Below, piece by piece: positions 1 through 6,162 of a DNA stretch of 6,515 nucleotides; position 1 is the first letter of the stretch, and the number at the start of each line of letters is the position of its first letter. Origin of the DNA: Clostridiales bacterium. GTDB taxonomy: Bacteria; Bacillota; Clostridia; Tissierellales; Dethiosulfatibacteraceae. The stretch lies in contig DPPH01000155.1 in NCBI GenBank assembly GCA_003539375.1, forward strand, positions 4,441 through 10,955, written 5' to 3'. The translations under genes and the position numbers were made by a program. Below the pieces are notes generated by a model that was not told the origin of the DNA, did no database searches, and saw only the letters and a list, made by a program, of their open reading frames with translations.

Positions 1-582
1 TTCTACAAAGAAGGAGGATACTCAGACCTTAGTGACACAGCCCTATATGCCATAGGAGGAATACTAAAACATGCACCGGCAATAATGCCCTTCTCAAACC
101 AGACCACCAACTCATACAAAAGACTGGTACCGGGATACGAAGCACCGGTAAGCGTATGCTATGCAACGGCAAACAGGAGTGCAGTAATAAGGATACCGGG
201 ATATGCAGTAGATGAAGACGAAAAAAGATTTGAAGTAAGGTCACCAGATGCCATGTGCAACCCATACCTGACCTACGCAGCATTTTTACTGGCAATGATA
301 GACGGAATAGAAAACAAAATAGACCCTGAAAAGCTGGGATACGGACCCTATGATGTAAACCTGTACGATTTAGATGAAGAAGAACAAAAGAAAATCAAAT
401 CACTACCGACAAACCTGATAGAAGCATCACAAGAACTAATAAAAGACAAGGACTTCTTAACAAAAGACAAAGTATTTTCAGACAACCTAATCAACAACCA
501 GATAAAAAGAATAAAAGAAGAACATAACTACATATCAAAACTTCCTCACCCTGAGGAGTTTAAATTATATTATAATAATTAA
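1..582 (+). CDS. glnA: Glutamine synthetase type I, C-terminal part (5' end outside window)
   Basis: This is the last 193 codons of a type I glutamine synthetase, the cytoplasmic dodecamer that makes glutamine from glutamate, ammonia and ATP. The frame is open from base 1 and ends at TAA 580-582. Visible family motifs, in window codon numbers, are TTNSYKRLVPGYEAP (35-49), the substrate-binding NRS arginine loop (58-60), RIP (64-66), FEVR with the metal-binding Glu and an active-site Arg (77-80), and NPYL (87-90). The tail NLYDL (120-124) and the ending PHPEEFKLYY resemble the E. coli/GSI-beta form more than the Bacillus GSI-alpha form. Tyr122 aligns with the E. coli adenylylation tyrosine (Tyr397). 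Asn codons are AAC 11 times and become AAT only at the last two, unlike the AT-rich genes downstream. Function is clear. Regulation by adenylylation is only an inference, and the N-terminal catalytic half is not visible. Confidence 0.97.
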   Translation, partial: FYKEGGYSDLSDTALYAIGGILKHAPAIMPFSNQTTNSYKRLVPGYEAPVSVCYATANRSAVIRIPGYAVDEDEKRFEVRSPDAMCNPYLTYAAFLLAMIDGIENKIDPEKLGYGPYDVNLYDLDEEEQKKIKSLPTNLIEASQELIKDKDFLTKDKVFSDNLINNQIKRIKEEHNYISKLPHPEEFKLYYNN

Positions 583-588
583 AAGGAG
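581..588 (+). promoter_or_regulatory. Shine-Dalgarno site that sets the binding-protein start
   Basis: AAAAGGAG overlaps the glnA stop codon and lies 8 nt before ATG 597. A longer open frame could begin at GTG 588, but that codon shares a base with this site and so cannot be served by it. The overlap with the glnA stop suggests translational coupling between the two genes. Confidence 0.85.
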
Positions 589-596
589 TGGAATTT

Positions 597-2204
597 ATGA
601 AAAAAATAATTAGTTTTTTACTTATCTTGACATTAATACTTTCATTAGCAGCTTGCGGTGGAACTGAACCAGCAGAAAATGAAGAACCGGCAGAAAATGA
701 AGAACCGGCAGAAAATGAAGAGCCAGAAGAAAGTGAAGAACCCGAAGAAGATTCGATGTATGGTGGAGAAATAACAATTACAGATTTATCCTTTAATGAT
801 GCTAAGACTCTAGATCCTCATCTAGCGTCAGCAGCAGGTTCCATGAGACATATAGAGAATATGTACAATGGTCTTTTACAGTATAAACAGGGAACCTACG
901 GTGAAATAGAAGGAGAACTTGCCAAGGATTATAACATATCAGAAGATGGATTAACCTATACCTTTAACTTACATGAAGGAGTTAAGTTCCACAATGGCGA
1001 TGATTTAACTTCAGAAGATGTAAAATATTCTATAGAAAGAATTATTGATATGGAAATAAGAGCATCGAATTTTGCAGCAGTTGAAAGTATAGAAACTCCA
1101 GATGACACTACCGTTGTTATTAAATTGAAAGAACCCGTTGCACCATTCGCAACTTTTTTAGCTTATCCTATGAATGTTGTAGTAAACAAAAATGTGGTTG
1201 AAGCAAACGACGGATCTCTAGATAACATCGATGCAGGAAGTGGTCCTTTCATGCTTGAAGAATGGAAAAAAGACCAACATTTTATAATGACCAAATTCGA
1301 TAATTATTTTGAAGAAGGACTTCCTTATCTAGATAAAGTAATACTACAACCAGTAGCAGAAGAAACAGCGCGAAATACATCTTTAAGAAATAAAGAAAGT
1401 GATATGATTCTTCAAATTTCTCCGAAAGACGTTATGAGTTTGCAAAATGAAGAAGATATTATAGTAAAATCTGTTCCTGGAACCTACTGGGAATACCTAG
1501 GCATGAATATGTCAGATGGACCTTTAACAGAGAAGAAAGTAAGACAAGCTATATCTTATGGAGTAGATAGAGAAGAATTAAATCAAGTGGTTAAATTTGG
1601 TCAGGCAACGCCGTTATCTGGAGGACCTATACCTCCTGGACACTGGGCTTATGCTGATTTAGGTATTCATGAAGAAAGAAATATTGAAAAAGCCCAAAGT
1701 CTTTTAGAAGAAGCAGGATACGGAGATGGATTCACTATTAGCCTAATAACATTACCAAATGAAATAGCAGTAAATGCAGCTCAAGTAGTAAAACAGCAAC
1801 TTGCTGATTTAAATATTACTGTAGAAGTAAATTCTATAGAGTCTAGTGTGTATTTTGAAAGACTTGGAAGTGATGACTTTGAATTAACTATAATTGGATG
1901 GGTAGGATTCGTTGATCCAGATGAATTCTTATACAATATTTTCACTTCAGATGGAGTATGGAATCAACATGCTTATTCTAATGAAGAAGTAGATGCATTA
2001 CTTGAAGAAGGAAGAGTAACTTCAGATAGAGAAGAAAGAAAAGAAATATATTACGAAGCACAGAAACTAATAGTTGAAGATGCCCCAATGGCATTCCTCT
2101 ATGTTAACAAGCAGATTTCAGCATATCAAGATTATGTAAAAGGATTCGATGTTAATGCAACAGTTACAACTAAATCTCTTAAAAACACTTGGTTAGATAA
2201 ATAA
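597..2204 (+). CDS. Peptide-type ABC transporter substrate-binding lipoprotein (SBP family 5)
   Basis: This 535-residue extracellular binding protein belongs to the DppA/OppA/NikA family (SBP_bac_5) and should deliver substrate to the permeases encoded next. Residues 1-20 form a lipoprotein signal peptide: MKK, a hydrophobic core, then lipobox LAAC with lipidated Cys20. Residues 24-52 are an acidic linker made of PAENEE repeats. The mature domain starts near Tyr55. It has the family block at about 106-148, including ELAKDY, SEDGLTYTF, GVKFHNGD and LTSEDVKYSIERI, and later KVRQAISYGVDRE. Length is normal for the family. The segment GWVGFVDPDEF (434-444) aligns with the GWTGDNGDPDNF segment of E. 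coli DppA but lacks the Asp that pairs with the peptide N-terminus there, so the ligand could be a peptide bound differently or another solute. ATG 597 is chosen because of the well-spaced Shine-Dalgarno site. Family is near certain; substrate is not. Confidence 0.95.
   Translation: MKKIISFLLILTLILSLAACGGTEPAENEEPAENEEPAENEEPEESEEPEEDSMYGGEITITDLSFNDAKTLDPHLASAAGSMRHIENMYNGLLQYKQGTYGEIEGELAKDYNISEDGLTYTFNLHEGVKFHNGDDLTSEDVKYSIERIIDMEIRASNFAAVESIETPDDTTVVIKLKEPVAPFATFLAYPMNVVVNKNVVEANDGSLDNIDAGSGPFMLEEWKKDQHFIMTKFDNYFEEGLPYLDKVILQPVAEETARNTSLRNKESDMILQISPKDVMSLQNEEDIIVKSVPGTYWEYLGMNMSDGPLTEKKVRQAISYGVDREELNQVVKFGQATPLSGGPIPPGHWAYADLGIHEERNIEKAQSLLEEAGYGDGFTISLITLPNEIAVNAAQVVKQQLADLNITVEVNSIESSVYFERLGSDDFELTIIGWVGFVDPDEFLYNIFTSDGVWNQHAYSNEEVDALLEEGRVTSDREERKEIYYEAQKLIVEDAPMAFLYVNKQISAYQDYVKGFDVNATVTTKSLKNTWLDK
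666..752 (+). repeat. 18-bp tandem repeat encoding PAENEE acidic linker
   Basis: In-frame 18-bp units begin at 666, 684, 702 and 720, with a degenerate fifth from 738. Units two and three (684-701 and 702-719) are identical. The first differs from them by one base (CCA for CCG), and the fourth has diverged to encode EPEESE. Together they encode the spacer between the lipidated cysteine and the folded binding domain. The unit length keeps frame, so copy number can change by slippage without breaking the gene. Confidence 0.95.
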
Positions 2205-2209
2205 TATGT

Positions 2210-2242
2210 TAAGTAAGCAAGGTGTTTAACCTTGCTTACTTA
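2210..2242 (+). promoter_or_regulatory. Intra-operon hairpin between binding-protein and permease genes
   Basis: A perfect 14-bp inverted repeat, 2210-2223 pairing with 2229-2242, encloses a 5-nt loop, GTTTA. The stem includes GCAAGG/CCTTGC. It begins 5 nt after the binding-protein stop and ends 11 nt before the AAGGAGG site (2254-2260) of the next gene. What follows is TATATAGAC, not a U-tract, so it does not look like a full intrinsic terminator. Hairpins at this place in binding-protein transporter operons commonly protect the upstream message or partly reduce read-through, giving more binding protein than permease. That role is inferred here. The perfect dyad could alternatively be a protein-binding operator. 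Confidence 0.8.
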
Positions 2243-2270
2243 TATAGACTTATAAGGAGGTGCTTAAAAA

Positions 2271-3212
2271 GTGTTAAAATATGTAGTTAAAAGGATATTA
2301 ATGGCAATTCCAATCTTATTAGGTATTTCGGTAATTGCTTTTTTTCTAATTAGACTAGTACCAGGAGATACAGTAACGGCTCTATTAGGGGTGAATTACA
2401 ATGAAGAACAAGCCCTTATATTAAGAGCAAAGTATGGCCTGGATAAACCTTTGGTTATTCAATATTTTATTTGGTTAAAAAATGTATTAGCAGGAGATTT
2501 TGGAAACTCTTTTTTTACAAAAGAACCGGTTTTATCTGCTATAGCTGATAGATTACCAGTTACTCTTCAGCTTATGTTCATGAGTTTTTTATATTCAATT
2601 TTCATAGCTATACCTCTTGGAACAGTAGCAGCAATAAAAAGAAACTCGCCTATTGATTACGGAGCTAGTTTTATCGGTTTATTAGGAGTTTCAGTCCCAA
2701 ATTTTTGGCTTGGAACTTTATTTATTCTATTTTTTTCACTCAATCTAAAATGGTTTCCTTCAGGAGGATTTATAAGTTTCTTTGAAGATCCTGTTCAGAA
2801 TTTGAGATATATGATAATGCCTTCCGTAGCACTAGGTACAGCAGTTGGAGCAGTTGTTATGAGAATGACCAGATCTTCAATGCTGGAGGTACTCGGTCAG
2901 GATTATATTAAAATGGCTGAAGCAAAAGGAGTTACGGATAATAGGCTGATACTAAATCATGCATTAAAGAATGGTTTCATACCAGTAGTTACTGTTCTTG
3001 GGATACAGATGGGATATTTATTAGGAGGATCTGTTGTAATAGAAAAGATTTTTTCTCTACCAGGAGTTGGTCAATTATCACTACAGGCTATAACAAATAG
3101 AGACTATGCACTTATGCAGGGATGTATTTTACTTGTGGCAAGTGGATTTGTAATAATAAATTTATTAGTTGATATAATTTATGCATTCTTAAATCCAAGA
3201 ATAAGATATTAA
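2271..3212 (+). CDS. dppB: Peptide ABC transporter permease, DppB/OppB type
   Basis: This 313-residue inner-membrane permease of the BPD_transp_1 superfamily forms half of the translocation channel with the next gene product. It begins at GTG 2271, served by AAGGAGG at 2254-2260 with a 10-nt gap. The next in-frame ATG (2301) would cut into the first membrane segment. The N-terminus is typical of the family: a KYVVKRIL basic start, a long hydrophobic segment at about 9-27, and RLVPGD at 28-33. Other hallmarks are RLPVTLQL, the GVSVPNFWLG segment, and the cytoplasmic EAA-type coupling loop beginning DYIKMAEAKGV (211-221), which contacts an ATPase subunit. The protein ends in NPRIRY, a usual DppB ending. 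The symbol marks family and operon position; a Dpp versus Opp substrate preference is not determined. Confidence 0.95.
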   Translation: MLKYVVKRILMAIPILLGISVIAFFLIRLVPGDTVTALLGVNYNEEQALILRAKYGLDKPLVIQYFIWLKNVLAGDFGNSFFTKEPVLSAIADRLPVTLQLMFMSFLYSIFIAIPLGTVAAIKRNSPIDYGASFIGLLGVSVPNFWLGTLFILFFSLNLKWFPSGGFISFFEDPVQNLRYMIMPSVALGTAVGAVVMRMTRSSMLEVLGQDYIKMAEAKGVTDNRLILNHALKNGFIPVVTVLGIQMGYLLGGSVVIEKIFSLPGVGQLSLQAITNRDYALMQGCILLVASGFVIINLLVDIIYAFLNPRIRY

Positions 3213-3225
3213 AGGAGGTTTTAAT

Positions 3226-4065
3226 ATGGGAGAAATATGGTACAGATTTAGAAAAAATAAGCTTGCATTATTCGGGTTTTCAGTATTACTAGTTTTCATT
3301 ATTTTAGCATTAGCAGCTCCTATTATTGCTCCTTATGATCCTTTTGAAATGAACACACAATCTACATTACAAAAGCCGAATTCTTCGCATATTTTTGGTA
3401 CAGACCAGTTCGGTAGAGATATTCTAAGTAGAATTATACATGGAACTAGAATTTCATTTAAGGTAGGTGTTATTTCAGTAGGAATATCCTTGGTAGTTGG
3501 AGTTGCAATGGGAATTTCAGCTGGATATTTTGGTGGATGGATTGATATTGTTATTTCTAGAATAATTGATATAATGTTTTCTTTTCCAGATATATTTTTG
3601 GCATTAGTTATTATGGCAGTTTTAGGTACAAGTTTAACCAATGTTATGATAGCCATAGGTATAGTATATACTCCAATTTTTGCTAGAATAGCAAGGGGAT
3701 CTACTTTAACAGTCAAAGATAATGCATATATTGAGGCAGCTAGATCTATAGGAGTAGGAGACTTAATGACTATTATAAGACATATCCTTCCAAACATTCT
3801 TGCACCTTTGATAGTTCAAATAACATTATCTTTTGGATTTGCTATACGATCTGAAGCAGCTCTTAGTTTTTTAGGATTAGGAGTAGAACCTGATGTCCCT
3901 TCTTGGGGAATAATGTTAAATGAAGGCAAAGACTGGATGGAGTTAGCATGGTGGGTATCAGTATTTCCAGGATTAGCAGCTACACTAGCAATATTGAGTT
4001 TTAATGTATTAGGAGATGGACTAAGAGATGCTCTTGATCCAAAGTTAAAAAATGAATCAGAATAG
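3226..4065 (+). CDS. dppC: Peptide ABC transporter permease, DppC/OppC type
   Basis: This 279-residue permease is the partner of the preceding one. ATG 3226 follows AAAGGAGG (3211-3218), which overlaps the last two bases of the upstream stop codon, so the two genes are probably translationally coupled. The N-terminus WYRFRKNKLALFG is typical of the OppC N-terminal domain and leads into a first membrane segment. FGTDQFGRD (57-65), followed by LSRIIHGTRIS, is the hallmark of DppC/OppC/NikC proteins. The EAA coupling loop is at about 168-185 (YIEAARSIGVG). SEAALSFLGLG and PSWGIML near the C-terminus are conserved family segments. The protein ends after LRDALDPKL, the normal end of the family, so it looks complete. 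Confidence 0.95.
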   Translation: MGEIWYRFRKNKLALFGFSVLLVFIILALAAPIIAPYDPFEMNTQSTLQKPNSSHIFGTDQFGRDILSRIIHGTRISFKVGVISVGISLVVGVAMGISAGYFGGWIDIVISRIIDIMFSFPDIFLALVIMAVLGTSLTNVMIAIGIVYTPIFARIARGSTLTVKDNAYIEAARSIGVGDLMTIIRHILPNILAPLIVQITLSFGFAIRSEAALSFLGLGVEPDVPSWGIMLNEGKDWMELAWWVSVFPGLAATLAILSFNVLGDGLRDALDPKLKNESE

Positions 4066-4076
4066 AAAACATACAG

Positions 4077-4086
4077 AAAAGGAGGG
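4077..4086 (+). promoter_or_regulatory. Shine-Dalgarno site that sets the first ATPase start
   Basis: AAAAGGAGGG is a near-perfect match to the 16S anti-SD. Its GGAGG core ends 8 nt before GTG 4094. The in-frame ATG 4052 lies upstream of this site, inside the end of the permease gene, and has no purine-rich site of its own, so GTG 4094 is the better start. Confidence 0.85.
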
Positions 4087-4093
4087 AACTCCA

Positions 4094-5077
4094 GTGAAGG
4101 AAGTAGTTTTAGAAGTAAAAAATCTCAAAACTCATTTTCGAACAAGAAAAGGGGTAGTAAAAGCAGTTGATGGTGTTAGTTTTAAAGTCCATAAAGGAGA
4201 AACTTTTGCCTTAGTTGGAGAATCAGGCTGTGGTAAAAGTGTCACATGTATGACAATTATGGGTTTAATAGGACGAAAGAAAAATGAAGTTGTAACTGGA
4301 GACATATTATTCAAAGGAAGAAATATCACGAGTATTTCAAAAGAAGAAAGAAGAAAGTTGAGAGGAAAGAATATGTCTATTATATTCCAGGATCCAATGA
4401 CCTCTCTTAATCCTGTTTATACAGTAGGAACTCAAATAGCCGAAATGCCTATAATTCATGAAGGCAAGAGTCAGAGCAAGGCAAAAGAAATAGCAGTGAA
4501 TATGCTTAAAAAAGTGGGAATACCATCCCCTGACAAAAGAGTAGATGAGTATCCTCATCAATTTAGTGGAGGTATGCGACAAAGAGGAGTAATAGGTATG
4601 TCATTAGCATGCAATCCTGAACTACTAATTGCTGACGAACCTACAACAGCTTTAGATGTTACTATACAAGCTCAGATATTGGAGCTCCTTAGAAAACTAA
4701 AAGAAGATACAGAATCAGCAATAATTATGATAACTCACGATCTTGGAGTAGTAGCAGAAGTTAGTGATTCAGTTGGTGTTATGTATGCGGGTACCTTAGT
4801 AGAAAAAGCACCGGTAAAAGAGTTATTCAAAAAACCCTTGCATCCTTACACAAGAGGATTGTTAAAGTCAATACCTAAACCTGGTTCAAAAGAGAGATTG
4901 ACAATAATTGAAGGGCAACCCCCAGATCTTCATAATGCACCTAAAGGATGTAAATTTTATCCCAGATGTTCCTATGCTATGGATAAATGTAGAGAAGAAA
5001 TGCCTGAACTAATAGAAATTGAAAAAGGACATAAAGCAGCATGCTGGCTAAATGAGGTGAATAAAAATGGAGAATAA
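4094..5077 (+). CDS. dppD: Peptide ABC transporter ATPase, DppD/OppD type
   Basis: This 327-residue cytoplasmic ATPase is one of the two that drive the transporter. With GTG 4094 as residue 1, it has Walker A GESGCGKS (42-49), the Q-loop in FQDPMTSLNP (Gln99), the ABC signature FSGGMRQR (157-164), Walker B LLIADEP (177-183), D-loop ALD (186-188) and H-loop His215. FSGGM in place of LSGGQ is usual for OppD/DppD. The C-terminal oligopeptide-transporter domain contains HPYTRGLL and four cysteines (286, 292, 299, 317), a pattern that binds a [4Fe-4S] cluster in characterised DppD proteins. A start at ATG 4052 would add a 14-residue polar extension that is not part of the ATPase fold. The gene begins 28 nt after the permease stop and overlaps the next gene by 11 nt. 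All catalytic motifs are intact. Confidence 0.95.
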   Translation: MKEVVLEVKNLKTHFRTRKGVVKAVDGVSFKVHKGETFALVGESGCGKSVTCMTIMGLIGRKKNEVVTGDILFKGRNITSISKEERRKLRGKNMSIIFQDPMTSLNPVYTVGTQIAEMPIIHEGKSQSKAKEIAVNMLKKVGIPSPDKRVDEYPHQFSGGMRQRGVIGMSLACNPELLIADEPTTALDVTIQAQILELLRKLKEDTESAIIMITHDLGVVAEVSDSVGVMYAGTLVEKAPVKELFKKPLHPYTRGLLKSIPKPGSKERLTIIEGQPPDLHNAPKGCKFYPRCSYAMDKCREEMPELIEIEKGHKAACWLNEVNKNGE

Positions 5078-6059
5078 TATTTTAGTAGAAGTAAAAAACT
5101 TAAAGAAGTATTTTCCTATTAAAAGTGGTGTTTTATCTAGAAAAAAAAATTATCTAAAAGCAGTTGATGGATTGAATTTAAAAATATATAGAGGTGAAAC
5201 TATTGGTCTAGTTGGTGAATCAGGATGTGGAAAATCAACAACTGGACGTTTGATTTTAAGGCTTTTAGAACCAACAGAAGGAAAAATATTTTTTGAGGGG
5301 AAAGAGATAACGAACTTAGAAAAAAATCAATTAAAAGCTATGAGAAAAGACTTTCAAATGGTTTTTCAAGATCCTTATGCCTGTCTTAACCCAAGATTAT
5401 CTATAAAAAGTATTATAGAAGAACCTTTAAAAACCCATAAATACAGTCCCAGTGAAAGAAAAAAAACTGTAGAAGATTTGTTGGAAAAAGTGGGTATACC
5501 TAAAAGCTATATGGACAGATATCCACACGAATTCTCAGGAGGACAACGTCAAAGAATAGGCATAGCAAGAGCTCTGGCTTTAAATCCTAAGTTTATAGTT
5601 GCTGATGAGCCTGTAGCTGCCCTTGATGTGTCTATTCAAGCACAAATACTTAATTTAATGTCTGATTTACAGGATGAATTTAATTTAACCTATTTATTTA
5701 TAGCCCATGACTTAAGCGTGGTACAGTATATAAGCGATAGGATTGGAGTTATGTATTTAGGGTCTATGGTGGAACTGTCGGAAAGCCAAGAGCTTTTTGA
5801 CTATACTATACATCCATATACTAGGGCACTACTTTCTGCTATTCCTATACCTGACCCTGAAATAGATAAAAAACAAATTAGTCTAGAAGGAGAGATTCCT
5901 AGTCCAATAAATCCTCCAAGTGGGTGTAGATTTCATACTAGATGCCCTTATGCTGAAAAATTATGTATGGAAGAAAGACCCGAGTTTAGAGAAGTAAAAA
6001 AAGAGCATTATGTTGCATGTCATTTTGCTGAAAGATTTATTAAAGAGCAGGAAAGTTAA
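5067..6059 (+). CDS. dppF: Peptide ABC transporter ATPase, DppF/OppF type
   Basis: This 330-residue partner ATPase should form a heterodimer with the preceding one. The start ATG 5067 lies inside the end of dppD in another frame, with GAGGTGA (5054-5060) 6 nt upstream, an arrangement that favours translational coupling and equal amounts of the two subunits. Motifs are Walker A GESGCGKS (50-57), Q-loop FQDPYACLNP (Gln101), signature FSGGQRQR (156-163), Walker B FIVADEP (176-182), D-loop ALD (185-187) and H-loop His214. The PIKSGVLSRKK segment after the first strand is typical of DppF/OppF. The C-terminal domain has HPYTRALL and Cys287, 293, 300 and 318, the same spacing as in the partner. It is the last gene before the terminator. 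Gene order A-B-C-D-F matches dpp operons. Confidence 0.95.
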   Translation: MENNILVEVKNLKKYFPIKSGVLSRKKNYLKAVDGLNLKIYRGETIGLVGESGCGKSTTGRLILRLLEPTEGKIFFEGKEITNLEKNQLKAMRKDFQMVFQDPYACLNPRLSIKSIIEEPLKTHKYSPSERKKTVEDLLEKVGIPKSYMDRYPHEFSGGQRQRIGIARALALNPKFIVADEPVAALDVSIQAQILNLMSDLQDEFNLTYLFIAHDLSVVQYISDRIGVMYLGSMVELSESQELFDYTIHPYTRALLSAIPIPDPEIDKKQISLEGEIPSPINPPSGCRFHTRCPYAEKLCMEERPEFREVKKEHYVACHFAERFIKEQES

Positions 6060-6076
6060 ATATAAAAATAGTACAC

Positions 6077-6112
6077 AAATAAAACCTCATCTCACAGAGG
6101 TTTTATTTTTTT
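6077..6112 (+). terminator. Intrinsic (rho-independent) terminator of the transporter operon
   Basis: A 12-bp stem (6077-6088 paired with 6097-6108) encloses the 8-nt loop ATCTCACA. Its GC-rich inner part is CCTC/GAGG. A run of seven T (6106-6112) overlaps the last three stem bases and continues past them. It begins 17 nt after the last ATPase stop. This is a standard intrinsic terminator and marks the end of the transcription unit. Confidence 0.9.
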
Positions 6113-6141
6113 GCCAATTTAGAGTATAATATATTTATTAT
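6111..6141 (+). promoter_or_regulatory. Possible sigma-A promoter for the downstream regulator gene
   Basis: Two overlapping readings are possible. TTGCCA (6111-6116) and TATTAT (6136-6141) are each one base off consensus, but the 19-nt spacer is long. Alternatively a perfect TATAAT lies at 6125-6130, but its -35 would fall in the T-rich terminator tail and is poor. The region is very AT-rich, so chance matches are likely. Some promoter is expected here because the preceding terminator isolates the next gene. Confidence 0.4.
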
Positions 6142-6162
6142 ATTTAAAAAGAAGGTATATAT

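Noticed and set aside
29..295. Minus-strand open frame opposite glnA
   Set aside because: The plus-strand frame encodes highly conserved glutamine synthetase motifs; the reverse frame is a shadow with no recognisable domain or ribosome site.
571..576. TATAAT at the end of glnA as a promoter for the transporter
   Set aside because: No -35 match at 16-18 nt upstream, and a transcript from it would begin at the Shine-Dalgarno site, leaving almost no leader.
588..596. Upstream GTG start for the binding protein, adding Met-Glu-Phe
   Set aside because: The GTG overlaps the Shine-Dalgarno site itself; ATG 597 has correct spacing and gives a standard MKK lipoprotein signal.
2210..2242. Reading the intra-operon hairpin as a full intrinsic terminator
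   Set aside because: The stem is followed by TATATAGAC and not a T-run, and the genes after it need the same transcript because no convincing promoter was found between them.
3595..3620. TTGGCA-containing stretch as a sigma-54 (-24/-12) promoter
   Set aside because: The required TGC element at correct spacing is missing and it lies within dppC coding sequence.
3333..3797. 154-codon minus-strand open frame opposite dppC
   Set aside because: It is antisense to conserved DppC motifs; its length reflects the AT-rich codon pattern of the permease and its product resembles no known family.
4132..4582. Two minus-strand open frames opposite dppD
   Set aside because: Both lie opposite the Walker A to signature region of an intact ATPase gene and have no independent coding evidence.
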